From Actinomycetospora soli (GTDB lineage: Bacteria > Actinomycetota > Actinomycetes > Mycobacteriales > Pseudonocardiaceae): 64,000 nt of DNA. The notes below the pieces were generated by a model. It worked only from the letters and a program-made list of their open reading frames with translations, was not told the DNA's origin and made no database searches. Positions 1 to 8,219 of this stretch are shown here, in pieces (the stretch's first letter is position 1; each line of letters begins with the position of its first letter). Position numbers and translations under genes: made by a program. The stretch covers positions 62,001 through 126,000 of the forward strand of contig NZ_JAJNDA010000004.1 of NCBI RefSeq assembly GCF_021026295.1. The letters are read 5' to 3'.

Positions 1-384
1 GACCTGCAGGACGCACCAGCGCCGGACCCAGCGCCGGGTCACGGTCGACGCCGCCCCCAGCACGGCGGTCGCCGCCAGCACCACCCCGTGCGCCGGGCTC
101 ACCGTCAGGTTCAGCACCCGGGCCGGGGCGCCCGACACCCCCATCGCGACGAAGGCCCACACCGCCAGGACCGCGAGCACCACGCTCTGCCCGAGCAGCA
201 GCGAGGTCGCGAGGCGGCCGAGGAAGCCCTCGTGCGGCACCGACGGCACGGGGTGGCCCTGCTCGTCGCGCCCCGACGGGACGTAGGGCCCCGACGACGA
301 CCGCCCGGCCTCGTCGTGCACCGACGACCGCCCGGGATCGTCGCTCTGGGAGGCCGGGTCGTAGTCGGTGCGTCCTTCGCTCAT
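1..384 (-). CDS. Membrane protein of unknown function, C-terminus beyond window
   Basis: This is the first 128 codons of a minus-strand gene that leaves the window at its left edge; the ATG is at 382-384. Residues 1-55 are hydrophilic and rich in Ser, Pro, Gly and Asp. Two hydrophobic segments follow at about 58-83 and 97-113, then a basic stretch (RRWVRRW), so at least two membrane spans are expected. The start lies 41 bp downstream of the formate dehydrogenase stop codon in the same direction, so it may share that transcript. It does not look like an Fe-S or cytochrome b subunit of formate dehydrogenase. I do not recognise the family. Confidence 0.55.
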   Translation of the reverse strand, partial: MSEGRTDYDPASQSDDPGRSSVHDEAGRSSSGPYVPSGRDEQGHPVPSVPHEGFLGRLATSLLLGQSVVLAVLAVWAFVAMGVSGAPARVLNLTVSPAHGVVLAATAVLGAASTVTRRWVRRWCVLQV

Positions 385-425
385 GACCCGGGTAACCCGA
401 AGCCCACACCGACCACACCCCGCCG

Positions 426-3400
426 TCAGGACGTCCCGATCCCCGCCCGGCGGCGATAGGACTCGACGAACTCCGGCAGCGCCGGACCGCGCGGCCGGCG
501 CCCGGCCACGACCTCGCAGGTGCCCGTCTTGGTGTCCATGATGTGCACGTTCGGGTCCAGCGAGATGCCGATGAGCTCGTTGGCCGCGTCCCCGGTGACC
601 AGGCCGTTCGGCCCCCAGTGCCACGGCAGCCCGATCTGGTGCACCGTGCGCCCGTCGATCCGCAGCGGCTTGGCCCGCTCGGTGACCAGCACCCGCGCCT
701 CGATCGCCGAGCGCGCCGTGACGATCGTGGCCCACCCGGTGTGCTCGAGCCCCCGCTCGGCGGCCAGCGCCGGCGAGACCTCGACGAACATCTCCGGCGC
801 GAGCTCGGCGAGGTAGGGCGTCCACCGGCTCATCCCGCCCGCCGTGTGGTGCTCGGCGATGCGGAACGTGGAGAACGCGATCGGGTAGACGTCGGCCCCG
901 GGCTCGCCGTCCGGCGGGTTGTACCGGTTGTCCGGCCGGTCGAACCGTTGGCGGGCGGGGTTCGCGCGGGTGCCCGGGTGCACCGCGTTGCGGGTCGGCG
1001 ACTCCTCGGGCTCGTAGTGCACCGGCAACGGACCGTCCGCGAGACCGGTCGGCGCGTAGAGCCACGCGCGCCCGTCGGCCTGCATGATGAACGGCTCGTT
1101 CCCCCCGATCGCGTCCTGCGCCGCCGCTCCCTCGGGCGGCCGGTAGGACGGCGGCTTGTCGGGCTCGAAGTCCGGCACGTCGTGGCCGGTCCAGCGACCG
1201 GCCTCCTCGTCCCACCAGACGTAGGCCTTGCGCTCGCTCCACGGCCGGCCCTCGGGGTCGGCGGAGGCGCGGTTGTAGAGCACCCGGCGGTTCATCGGCC
1301 ACGCCCAGCCCCACTCCAGTGCCGCCGGGCTCTCCCCGCCCGCGGGCTTCCGCCGGGCCGCCTGGTTGACGTCGTCGGCGTACACGCCGGAGTAGATCCA
1401 GCAGCCGCAGGCGGTGGACCCGTCGTCGTGCAGCTGGGTGTAGCCGTCGACCGGGCTGCGGTCGGCGACCCGGTACCCGGAGATCTCCTTGAGCACGGCG
1501 TGCGCGTCGGGATCACCGTGCGGGCCCTCGGTCGGGTAGTCCCAGGTCAGGTCGAGGACCTGCCGGTCGCGCGGCAGCTCGGAGTCCGCGAGGCGCGCCC
1601 GGATGCGCCGGCCGAGCTCGTGGACGAACCACAGGTCGCTGCGGGCGTCGCCGGGCGGCTCGACCGCCTGGTGGCGCCACTGCAGCAGCCGCTGGGTGTT
1701 GGTGAACGAGCCGGCCTTCTCGACGTGGGTGGCCGCGGGGAGCAGGAACACCTCGGTGTCGATGTCCTCGGTGCGCATCTCGCCGGTCTCGATCTCGGGA
1801 CCGTTCTTCCAGAAGGTCGCGGTCTCGATCTCCTGCAGGTCCCGGACGACGAGCCACTGCAGCGCCGCGAGCCCCTGGCGCTGCTGCTTGGAGTTCGTCG
1901 TGCCGACCGCCGGGTTCTCGCCCAGGACGAAGTAGCCCTCGCAGTGCCCGTCGATCATGTTCAGCACCGTGGTGAACGTCGAGTGGTCGTCGTCGATCCG
2001 CGGGAGCCGGTCGAAGCAGAAGTCGTTCTCCGGCGTCGCGGCGTCGCCGTACCAGGCCTTGAGCAGGCTGACCACGTACGCGCTCATGTTGCCCCAGAAC
2101 CCCTTCGTGGCCGAGTCGGCCTCGACGAAGTCGGCGAGGTGCATGCGCGTGTGCTTGGGCGGCATCGGGATGTAGCCGGGCAGCAGGTCGTAGAGCGTCG
2201 GGATGTCCGTCGACCCCTGGATCGTCGCGTGCCCGCGCAGCGCCATGATCCCGCCGCCGGGGCGCCCCACGTTGCCGAGCAGCGCCTGCAGGATCGAGGC
2301 GCAGCGGATGTACTGCACGCCGACCGTGTGCTGCGTCCAGCCCACCGAGTACACCCACATCGTGGTGCGCTCGCGGCCGGAGTTGGCGCAGATCGCCTCG
2401 GCGACCTGGGTGAACTGCTCCGGGCTCATGCCGCAGACCGCGGACACCATCTCCGGCGTGTACCGGGCGAAGTGGCGCTTGAGCACCTGGTAGACGCACC
2501 GCGGGTGCTGCAGCGTGTCGTCCCGCACCGGCTCGCCGGTGAACCGCGCGCCGCCGGAGCCCGCGCCCTCGGACTGCCCGAGCAGGTGGGTCTGCCGGTG
2601 CGAGGCGATCCGGGCCGACGGCGCGTGCACGTCGGAGTCCCACTGGTCGCGGTCCCCGCTCGCCGCCGCCACGTCGGCGCCCTCGTACTGCCAGCTCGAC
2701 GTGTCGTAGCTGAGGGTCTCCGGGTCCCACCCGGAGAACAGCCCGTCGTCGTCACCCGCGTCGTGGAACTCCTCCCGGACGAGCATCGGGGCGTTCGTGT
2801 AGGCGACGACGTACTCGCGGAAGTCCCGCTCGTTCTGCAGGACGTGGTTGATCAGCCCGCCGAGGAAGGCGATGTCGGTGCCCGGCCGGATCGGCACGTG
2901 GGCGTCGGCGACCGCCGACGTGCGGGTGAAGCGGGGGTCGACGTGGATGATCTGCGCGCCGCGGCGCTTGGCCTCCATCACCCACTGGAAGCCCACCGGG
3001 TGGGCCTCCGCCATGTTCGAGCCCTCCAGGACCACGCAGTCGGCCTGCGCGATGTCCTGCTGGGAGTTGGTCGCGCCGCCGCGGCCGTAGCTGGTCCCCA
3101 GACCGGGGACGGTGGAGGAGTGTCAAATGCGCGCCTGGTTCTCCACCTGGACGGCGCCGAGCGCGGTGTAGAGCTTCTTGAGGAGGTAGTTCTCCTCGTT
3201 GTCGAGCGTGGCGCCGCCGAGGTGGGCGAAGCCGAGCGTGCGGTTGAGGACGCGCCCCTCGTCGTCGGTGTCCTGCCAGGTCCGGGCCCGGGTCTCGACG
3301 ACGCGGTCGGCGATCATGTCCATCGCGGTGTCGAGGTCGAGGTCCTCCCAGTCGGACCCGCCCGGACGCCGGTAGCGGACCTTCGTGATCCGCGACGGCG

Positions 3401-3692
3401 AGGTGACGAGGGACAGGCTCGACGAGCCGCGCGGGCAGAGCCGGCCGCGGCTGATCGGCGAGTCGGGGTCGCCCTCGATGTGGGTGACCCGGCCCTCCTT
3501 CGAGAAGACCCGCTGACCGCAGCCGACCGCGCAGAACGGGCAGACCGACCGCGTCACGGTGTCGGCCTCGTCGGTGCGGGGCGTCCAGGGCTCCGGCGCG
3601 TTCGAGCGCACGGCCTCGCCGCGCCCGAGGGGGTCGGCCCCGGTGAGCTGGCGGACCACCGGCCAACGGCGGACGAGCTTCAGCGGATCCAC
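426..3692 (-). CDS. fdhA: Formate dehydrogenase major subunit, selenocysteine-containing (Sec190)
   Basis: Catalytic subunit oxidising formate to CO2 at a bis-molybdopterin Mo/W centre. The chain is 1088 residues only if the in-frame TGA at 3123-3125 is read as selenocysteine 190. The frame continues in perfect family register on both sides (ENQARI-U-HSSTVPGLGTS), where the family has Sec or Cys. An N-terminal Fe4S4 motif is at Cys51, Cys54, Cys58 and Cys86. The molybdopterin domains span the middle, and the C-terminal dinucleotide-binding domain (EHHTAGGMSRWTP) follows at roughly 930-1060. The GTG start has a GGAAGG ribosome site. VRRW near the N-terminus is not followed by a hydrophobic stretch, so I see no Tat signal. 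No electron-transfer subunit is adjacent within the window. An ordinary gene caller would split or truncate it. Confidence 0.93.
3094..3125 (-). promoter_or_regulatory. SECIS-like hairpin after UGA190 of fdhA
   Basis: Reading the minus strand, the TGA at 3125-3123 is followed by 18 nt and then the pentamer GGTCT (3104-3100). The pentamer is the apical loop of a perfect 6-bp stem, GTCCCC paired with GGGGAC. Loop sequence and spacing match the bacterial selenocysteine insertion element recognised by SelB, as I recall it for E. coli fdhF. This is the main evidence that the TGA is recoded and is not a mutation. Confidence 0.85.
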
Positions 3693-3916
3693 GTGAGGAC
3701 CTTCCGACGACGGGTCGGTCCGGCTGCGAGGTCAACCGCTCCGGGCAGCGTGCCAGGTGCGCGACCACGCCGCGCGCTCGGCGCGTCCGGTACCGCGGGG
3801 CGCGCGGGTGCCCGGCCTCCTCGCAGCGCTACACCTCCGGCCGAACCGCGGTTACCCTCGGAGGAGCTCGGGTTGACGCACGCCAGCTCGCGACGCGTGC
3901 CACCCGAGGAGGAACC

Positions 3917-4279
3917 GTGGACGGTGCCAGGCCCCCGGAGCCGGTCCGGGCGACGATCGGGGTGGACGTCCGCCCCCGGGTGGTGCGGGTGCGCATGCAC
4001 GGCGATCTCGACGCCGAGGCGGCCCCCCGGCTCGACCGCGTGCTCACCGAGGTGATCGGCCAGGCCGCCTACCGCGACCGGCAGCCGGCCACCCGCATGA
4101 CGATCGATCTCGAGGACGTGCACCTGCTCGCGGCCGCCGGGATGACGGTGCTGCTGCGGGCGCACGAGGACGCCGTCCGGCAGGGCGTCGACTGCCTGGT
4201 CTGCGTCAGCCCGCGGGGCCGCCGGGCCCTCGCGATGACCGGCCTCGACCGGACGCTGCTGCGCGACCCCCGTTCCTGA
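3917..4279 (+). CDS. STAS-domain protein, anti-sigma-factor-antagonist-like
   Basis: A 120-residue single-domain protein with the STAS fold pattern (VRVRMHGDLDAEAAPRL, then DLEDVHLLAAAGMTVLL). STAS proteins usually bind an RsbW-type kinase and free a sigma factor, switched by phosphorylation of a Ser/Thr in a D-S-S/T-G loop. Here that loop reads AAAGM with no phosphorylatable residue, so classical switching is unlikely. The GTG start follows a GAGGAGG ribosome site by 4-5 nt. It diverges from fdhA across about 220 bp containing the palindrome AACCGCGGTT (3844-3853). An RsbW-like kinase is encoded about 11 kb away at 15185-15622; any pairing is speculative. Confidence 0.7.
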   Translation: MDGARPPEPVRATIGVDVRPRVVRVRMHGDLDAEAAPRLDRVLTEVIGQAAYRDRQPATRMTIDLEDVHLLAAAGMTVLLRAHEDAVRQGVDCLVCVSPRGRRALAMTGLDRTLLRDPRS

Positions 4280-4288
4280 CGGCGGGTG

Positions 4289-5023
4289 TCAGTCCACCAG
4301 GGCGCGGACGGCGGCCGGGTCCGGCCCGTCGGGGTCGATGAGCACGATCGCGTCGTCGAACCCGGCCTCGGCGTAGCGCGCGAGCGCCTCCCGGGTGGCG
4401 CCGAGGTCCGTCGTGGGGACCGCGCAGACCAGGGCGCGGCGCCCGCCCGCGGCGCGGAACCGCGCGTGGGCCGCGACGATCTCGTCGGGTGAGGTCCGGT
4501 ACCCCGAGGCGAGCCAGCCGTCGAACTCGTGGGCGGCACGTTCCACGTTCACGCCCCAGGAGCCGAGCAGGAACGGGACGCGGGCGCCCGCCGGGGCGAG
4601 CCGGGCCGCGTCGTCACCCCCGCACGCGACCAGGGCGCGCACCCGGGTCACGTGCTCGCGGAAGGCGCGGAAGCGGACGGGGAAGTCGCGGCCGAGCGCC
4701 TCGTGGTCGGCGGCGGTCGACCCGGGGCTCACCCCGAGGGTCAGCCGGTCCCCGCAGATCGCGTGCAGCGAGAGCATCCGGTGCGCGAGCCCGGCGGGAT
4801 GGTGCAGCGGGACCTGCACGGTCGCGGTGCCCAGCTCGACGTCGTCGGTGACCCCGGCGGCCACGGCGAGGGCGAGCAACGGGTCGGGGACGAGGTCGCC
4901 GCGCCCCACGATCTCGGGCGCCCAGAGGCTCGCGAAGCCCTCGCCGGCCAGGCGGCGGGCCCACGCGGCCACCGGGTACGGCGGCGCCGCGGACAGGTGG
5001 ACGAGCGTCGCCCCGAGCCGCAC
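4289..5023 (-). CDS. LLM-class (luciferase-like) F420/FMN oxidoreductase
   Basis: A 244-residue TIM-barrel protein of the luciferase-like monooxygenase class, which in actinobacteria usually uses coenzyme F420. Typical features are the N-terminal strand LGATLVHLSAA, the EIVGRGDLVPDPLLALAVAAGVT segment in two parts, VPLHHPAGLAHRM, and GDRLTLGVSPGS. The start is placed at GTG 5021-5023, behind an AACGGAGG ribosome site, and not at an upstream ORF start that adds low-quality sequence. At 244 residues it is shorter than the usual 280-350, and the last barrel strands look compact. Substrate unknown. It converges with the STAS gene with a 9-bp gap. Confidence 0.72.
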   Translation of the reverse strand: MRLGATLVHLSAAPPYPVAAWARRLAGEGFASLWAPEIVGRGDLVPDPLLALAVAAGVTDDVELGTATVQVPLHHPAGLAHRMLSLHAICGDRLTLGVSPGSTAADHEALGRDFPVRFRAFREHVTRVRALVACGGDDAARLAPAGARVPFLLGSWGVNVERAAHEFDGWLASGYRTSPDEIVAAHARFRAAGGRRALVCAVPTTDLGATREALARYAEAGFDDAIVLIDPDGPDPAAVRALVD

Positions 5024-5144
5024 GGCGCCTCCGTTTCCTGGACAGCCGATCCGCGCCGACCCTACAGTGAGCCACGTCACCGGCTTCACCCCCGAGGCCG
5101 CGGGCGCCCTCGCGCGTCCGCACGTCCGGCCCCGGAGGTCCCGC

Positions 5145-5462
5145 ATGTCCGTGCACCCGTTCCCCACGCACGCGCCCCGCCCGCCCGCCACCGGCACGGG
5201 CCTCGCTCCGTTGCGGCGCACGGTGACGGCCGCGATCGCGATGCTCGGCGACCTCCGGACGCTGCACCCCGCGGTGACCACCGGGCACCTCGAGCGGCAC
5301 CTGCGCGCGGAGGTCGAGCGGGCGCTGCGGGGTCCCGACGGCGGGTGCAGCGCGATCCCCGCGGTGAGCACGGCCTGCGCCCACCTCGCCACCCGCTCCT
5401 ACGAGGACGCCTACCTCGCGCTGGTGACCGCGACCGGCCTGCTCCCCCGCCCCTCCGCCTAG
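5145..5462 (+). CDS. Small hypothetical protein
   Basis: A 105-residue protein beginning at ATG 5145-5147 behind a good GGAGG site (5134-5138). It is Pro/Ala-rich at the N-terminus and then helical, with a C-terminal helix containing THE motif-like Cys-Ala-His (STACAHLATRSYEDAYLALV). No signal peptide or membrane segment. Its stop overlaps the stop of the convergent fetB-like gene by 4 bp (5459-5462). I do not recognise the family. Confidence 0.55.
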   Translation: MSVHPFPTHAPRPPATGTGLAPLRRTVTAAIAMLGDLRTLHPAVTTGHLERHLRAEVERALRGPDGGCSAIPAVSTACAHLATRSYEDAYLALVTATGLLPRPSA

Positions 5463-6232
5463 ACCTTCTCCCGGCTCAGCGCCAGCAGGCGGTCGTCGGG
5501 GGTGAAGAGCCGGCGCACGAGCCCGAGCGCGACCACGCTCGTCGTCGTCGCGGCGGCCGCGAGCACGAGGAACATGACGACGGCCTGCACCAGCACGGCC
5601 TGCAGCGGCGGCACCCCGGCGAGGATCAGCCCGGTCATCGCGCCCGGCAGGAAGACGAGGCCGGTCGCCTTCGTCGTCTCGATCTGCGGGCTCAACGCCG
5701 AGCGCAGCACCCCGCGCAGGTAGGGCCGCGCGGCGTCGCGGCCGGACTGCCCGAGCGCGAGCCGGGCCTCGATCTCGGCGCGCTTGTCGGCGAACTCCTC
5801 CTGCAGCCGCCGGCCCGCGAGCACCGTGGACGTCATGGCGTTGCCGACGATGAGGCCGGCCATCGGTACCAGCGTGCGCGAGGTCAGCGGGAACACGCCG
5901 AGCCCGAAGAGCACCACCAGGCACACCGTGCCCGCGGCCAGGAACGCCGCCCCGGCCACCGGCAGCAGCCCGGGGATCGAGGGGGCGCGCTGCCGCGCGG
6001 TCCACGCGGCGTAGGCCAGCATCGCAGCGACCCACAGCCACGACCACCACAGCGACACCCCGGGCATGAGCAGCAGCACGAGGATGCCGCCCACGATCAG
6101 CAGCTGCACCAGCGCCCGGGCCGCGGCCCAGACGATGCTGCGCTCGAGCCCCAGGCGCCACGCGAGCGAGATGCCCGCGGCGACCACGACGAGGACCAGC
6201 GAGACGGCCAGTCCGGTCCAGCTGATGGTCAC
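5459..6232 (-). CDS. fetB: FetB-like ABC exporter permease (UPF0014)
   Basis: A 257-residue integral membrane protein of the FetB/UPF0014 family, the permease of an ABC exporter linked to iron efflux and oxidative-stress resistance in E. coli. About seven hydrophobic segments are visible. The family hallmarks GNAMTSTVLAGRRLQEEF and KATGLVFLPGAMTGLILAG are present. Its GTG start overlaps the stop of the ATPase gene in a GTGA junction (6229-6232), so the two are translationally coupled. Substrate assignment to iron rests on homology only. Confidence 0.85.
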   Translation of the reverse strand: MTISWTGLAVSLVLVVVAAGISLAWRLGLERSIVWAAARALVQLLIVGGILVLLLMPGVSLWWSWLWVAAMLAYAAWTARQRAPSIPGLLPVAGAAFLAAGTVCLVVLFGLGVFPLTSRTLVPMAGLIVGNAMTSTVLAGRRLQEEFADKRAEIEARLALGQSGRDAARPYLRGVLRSALSPQIETTKATGLVFLPGAMTGLILAGVPPLQAVLVQAVVMFLVLAAAATTTSVVALGLVRRLFTPDDRLLALSREKV

Positions 6233-6900
6233 GACGTCCTCCCCCGGGTGAGCTGCCAGTCGCCGCTCTCGACGATGCGGTGGTCACGGATCTCCAGCAC
6301 CCGGTCGGCCACCCGCGACACCTGCTCGTCGTCGTGCGCGATCCACACCACGGTCAGGGCGCCCTCGTCGACGAGGTCGAGCACGGTGCGCTCGAACTCG
6401 CGGGCGGGCGTCGCGTCGAGGGCCGAGGTGGGCTCGTCGAGCAGCAGGGTCTCCGGGCCCGTGATGAGCGTGCGGGCCAGGCACATCCGCTGCAGCTCGC
6501 CGCCGGAGAGCGTGTCGGCGTCGCGGTCGAGCATCGCGGCGTCGAGCGAGACCCGCCGCAGCGACTCGACCATCCCGTCGCGGTCCGCGTCGGGGTCGGC
6601 GACGGCGAGGTTGTCGGCCACGGTGCCCGCGAACGGGGTCGCGCGCTGGAACACCATCCCCACCTGGCGCCGCAGCCGGTGCGGGTCGAGCTCGTCGAGG
6701 GACGTGCCGTCGTAGGTGATCGACCCGTCGTCGGGGACGTCGAGGCGGTTGAGCAGCCGCAACGTCGTCGACTTGCCCGCCCCGGACGGGCCCCACAGGG
6801 CCGTGACGCCCTGCCCGGGGATCTCGGCGTCCACGGCGTCGAGCACGGTGTCCCCGCCGCGGCGGACGCTCACCCCGCGCAGGACGAATCCCGCCGTCAT
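6229..6900 (-). CDS. fetA: FetA-like ABC exporter ATP-binding protein
   Basis: A 223-residue ABC ATPase. Walker A GPSGAGKST is at 37-45, the Q-loop at about Gln85, signature LSGGELQ at 131-137, Walker B LLLDEPT at 152-158 and the switch His at 189. All catalytic elements are intact. It pairs with the downstream FetB-like permease, and the two probably form a homodimeric exporter. The ribosome site GAGGAGGAG overlaps the end of the upstream MFS gene, whose stop is 11 bp away, so MFS-fetA-fetB is one operon. Confidence 0.88.
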   Translation of the reverse strand: MTAGFVLRGVSVRRGGDTVLDAVDAEIPGQGVTALWGPSGAGKSTTLRLLNRLDVPDDGSITYDGTSLDELDPHRLRRQVGMVFQRATPFAGTVADNLAVADPDADRDGMVESLRRVSLDAAMLDRDADTLSGGELQRMCLARTLITGPETLLLDEPTSALDATPAREFERTVLDLVDEGALTVVWIAHDDEQVSRVADRVLEIRDHRIVESGDWQLTRGRTS

Positions 6901-6910
6901 CGTCTCCTCC

Positions 6911-8122
6911 TCAGCGCACCGGCACCGGGCCGGCGCGTCGTGCGGCCCGATGGGCCAGCAGCATCCGCCGTCCGACGAGCACTCCGGCCCCCGCCAGGAC
7001 CATTGCCGCTGCGGCGACCAGCCATGCCGCGGTGAACGACACAGTCCCGGCGAGCAGGCCGAACCCGACCGGGCCGAGGAACCCGCCCGCGTACACCCCG
7101 ACCTGCACGATGGCGGTCGCCGCCGCGGGCGCCTCCGGGTTCAGCCGCACCACCGCGAACTGCAGCAGCCCGGGCCACGACCAGCCGAGCCCGAACCCGA
7201 GGACCACCCCGACGACGAGCGCCACCGGGCCGGGCAGGGCCAGCAGCACCAGCCCGACGGCGCCGGTCAGCAGGCAGGTGGCGACGACCGCGACGTGGCC
7301 GCCGCCCCTGCCCCCCGTCGCCGCGCTCGCCTCGTCGCGGCGGTCCGCGAGCCAGCCGAGCAGCACCCGCATCGCCAGCCCGACCACGCTGCCCATCGTC
7401 AGGACGAGCCCGGCGAGCCCCGGGGAGATGCCGCGGTCGACCGCGGACGCGACGAGGAAGATGCCGAGCCCGGTCGCCGCCGCGGCGCCCAGGCCGGCGG
7501 CGGCCCCGATCACGGCGAGGGCGGCCGTGGCCCGGTCGGTGTCCCCGACCGCGTCGTCGGCGCGGGCGGCCGAACCGCGCGGCGCGGCCGCGAACGCGGC
7601 GAGGGCGAGCCCGGCCGCGCCGACGTAGGCCCAGCGCCAGCCGACGGTGAGGGCGAGCGCGGGCACGGCGAGCCCGGCGAGCAGCGTCGCGAGCGGCACC
7701 GAGGCCTGCTTCACCCCGAAGGAGAGCCCCATCCGCCGCTGCGGCATCGACCGCGCGAGCGTCAGGTTCGACGACAGCTGGCCCATCACGTTGCACCACG
7801 CCGAGCACAGCAGGATCACCGCGAGCGCGACGAGCGACCGGGCGAAGGCCGCCGTGGCGAGCAGGCCGGTCGCCGAGCCGAGCACCGCGACCCGGCTCGT
7901 CACCCGCGACCCGAACCGCTCGACGATCTTCCCGACCGGCAGCGACATCAGCGCCGACACCGCGAAGTAGGCCGCGACGAGCAGCCCGAGCACCGCCGGG
8001 TCGAACCCCAGTTCCGCGCCGACCTGCACCGCCGAGGCCCCGAGCAGGAACACCGGCAGCACGGTCGCGGTGGTGATCGCGACCGCCCCGGCCCCGACCC
8101 GCCACGCCGTCTGCTCGCTCAT
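6911..8122 (-). CDS. MFS transporter
   Basis: A 403-residue major facilitator with about 12 hydrophobic segments, the first at about residues 10-30. The loop-2 motif is recognisable as LPVGKIVERFG. Cytoplasmic loops are Arg-rich (ARSMPQRRMG and WLADRRDE). The start is ATG 8120-8122; there is no clear ribosome site, and the palindrome TTCCCGACGTCGGG lies 22 bp upstream. First gene of the operon with fetA/fetB. Substrate not predictable. Confidence 0.8.
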   Translation of the reverse strand: MSEQTAWRVGAGAVAITTATVLPVFLLGASAVQVGAELGFDPAVLGLLVAAYFAVSALMSLPVGKIVERFGSRVTSRVAVLGSATGLLATAAFARSLVALAVILLCSAWCNVMGQLSSNLTLARSMPQRRMGLSFGVKQASVPLATLLAGLAVPALALTVGWRWAYVGAAGLALAAFAAAPRGSAARADDAVGDTDRATAALAVIGAAAGLGAAAATGLGIFLVASAVDRGISPGLAGLVLTMGSVVGLAMRVLLGWLADRRDEASAATGGRGGGHVAVVATCLLTGAVGLVLLALPGPVALVVGVVLGFGLGWSWPGLLQFAVVRLNPEAPAAATAIVQVGVYAGGFLGPVGFGLLAGTVSFTAAWLVAAAAMVLAGAGVLVGRRMLLAHRAARRAGPVPVR

Positions 8123-8143
8123 CGTGAGCCACGCTAACGGACA

Positions 8144-8157
8144 TTCCCGACGTCGGG
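8144..8157. promoter_or_regulatory. Palindrome TTCCCGACGTCGGG upstream of MFS gene
   Basis: Contains the perfect 12-bp palindrome CCCGACGTCGGG, located between the divergent MFS (start 8122) and antiporter (start 8220) genes. The same 14 bases recur at 12322 and 45716, also just upstream of start codons. A shared operator is an inference. Confidence 0.4.
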
Positions 8158-8219
8158 TCGCGGACGTGATCCGGGTCCTCCCCGCGGTGAGCCGTCCGCG
8201 CGCCGGGCACACTCCCGGA

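Noticed and set aside
88..459. 123-codon plus-strand frame at the left edge
   Set aside because: Arg/His/Pro-rich shadow of the minus-strand membrane protein.
3123..3125. TGA as a nonsense mutation splitting fdhA into two genes
   Set aside because: Position equals the catalytic Sec, the frame is otherwise intact for 1088 codons, and a SECIS hairpin with canonical spacing follows. A second FDH shows the same design.
543..4055. 1170-codon plus-strand open frame opposite fdhA
   Set aside because: Antisense shadow produced by GC-rich third positions; Arg/Val/Gly-rich with no recognisable domain, and the opposite strand has clear FDH motifs.
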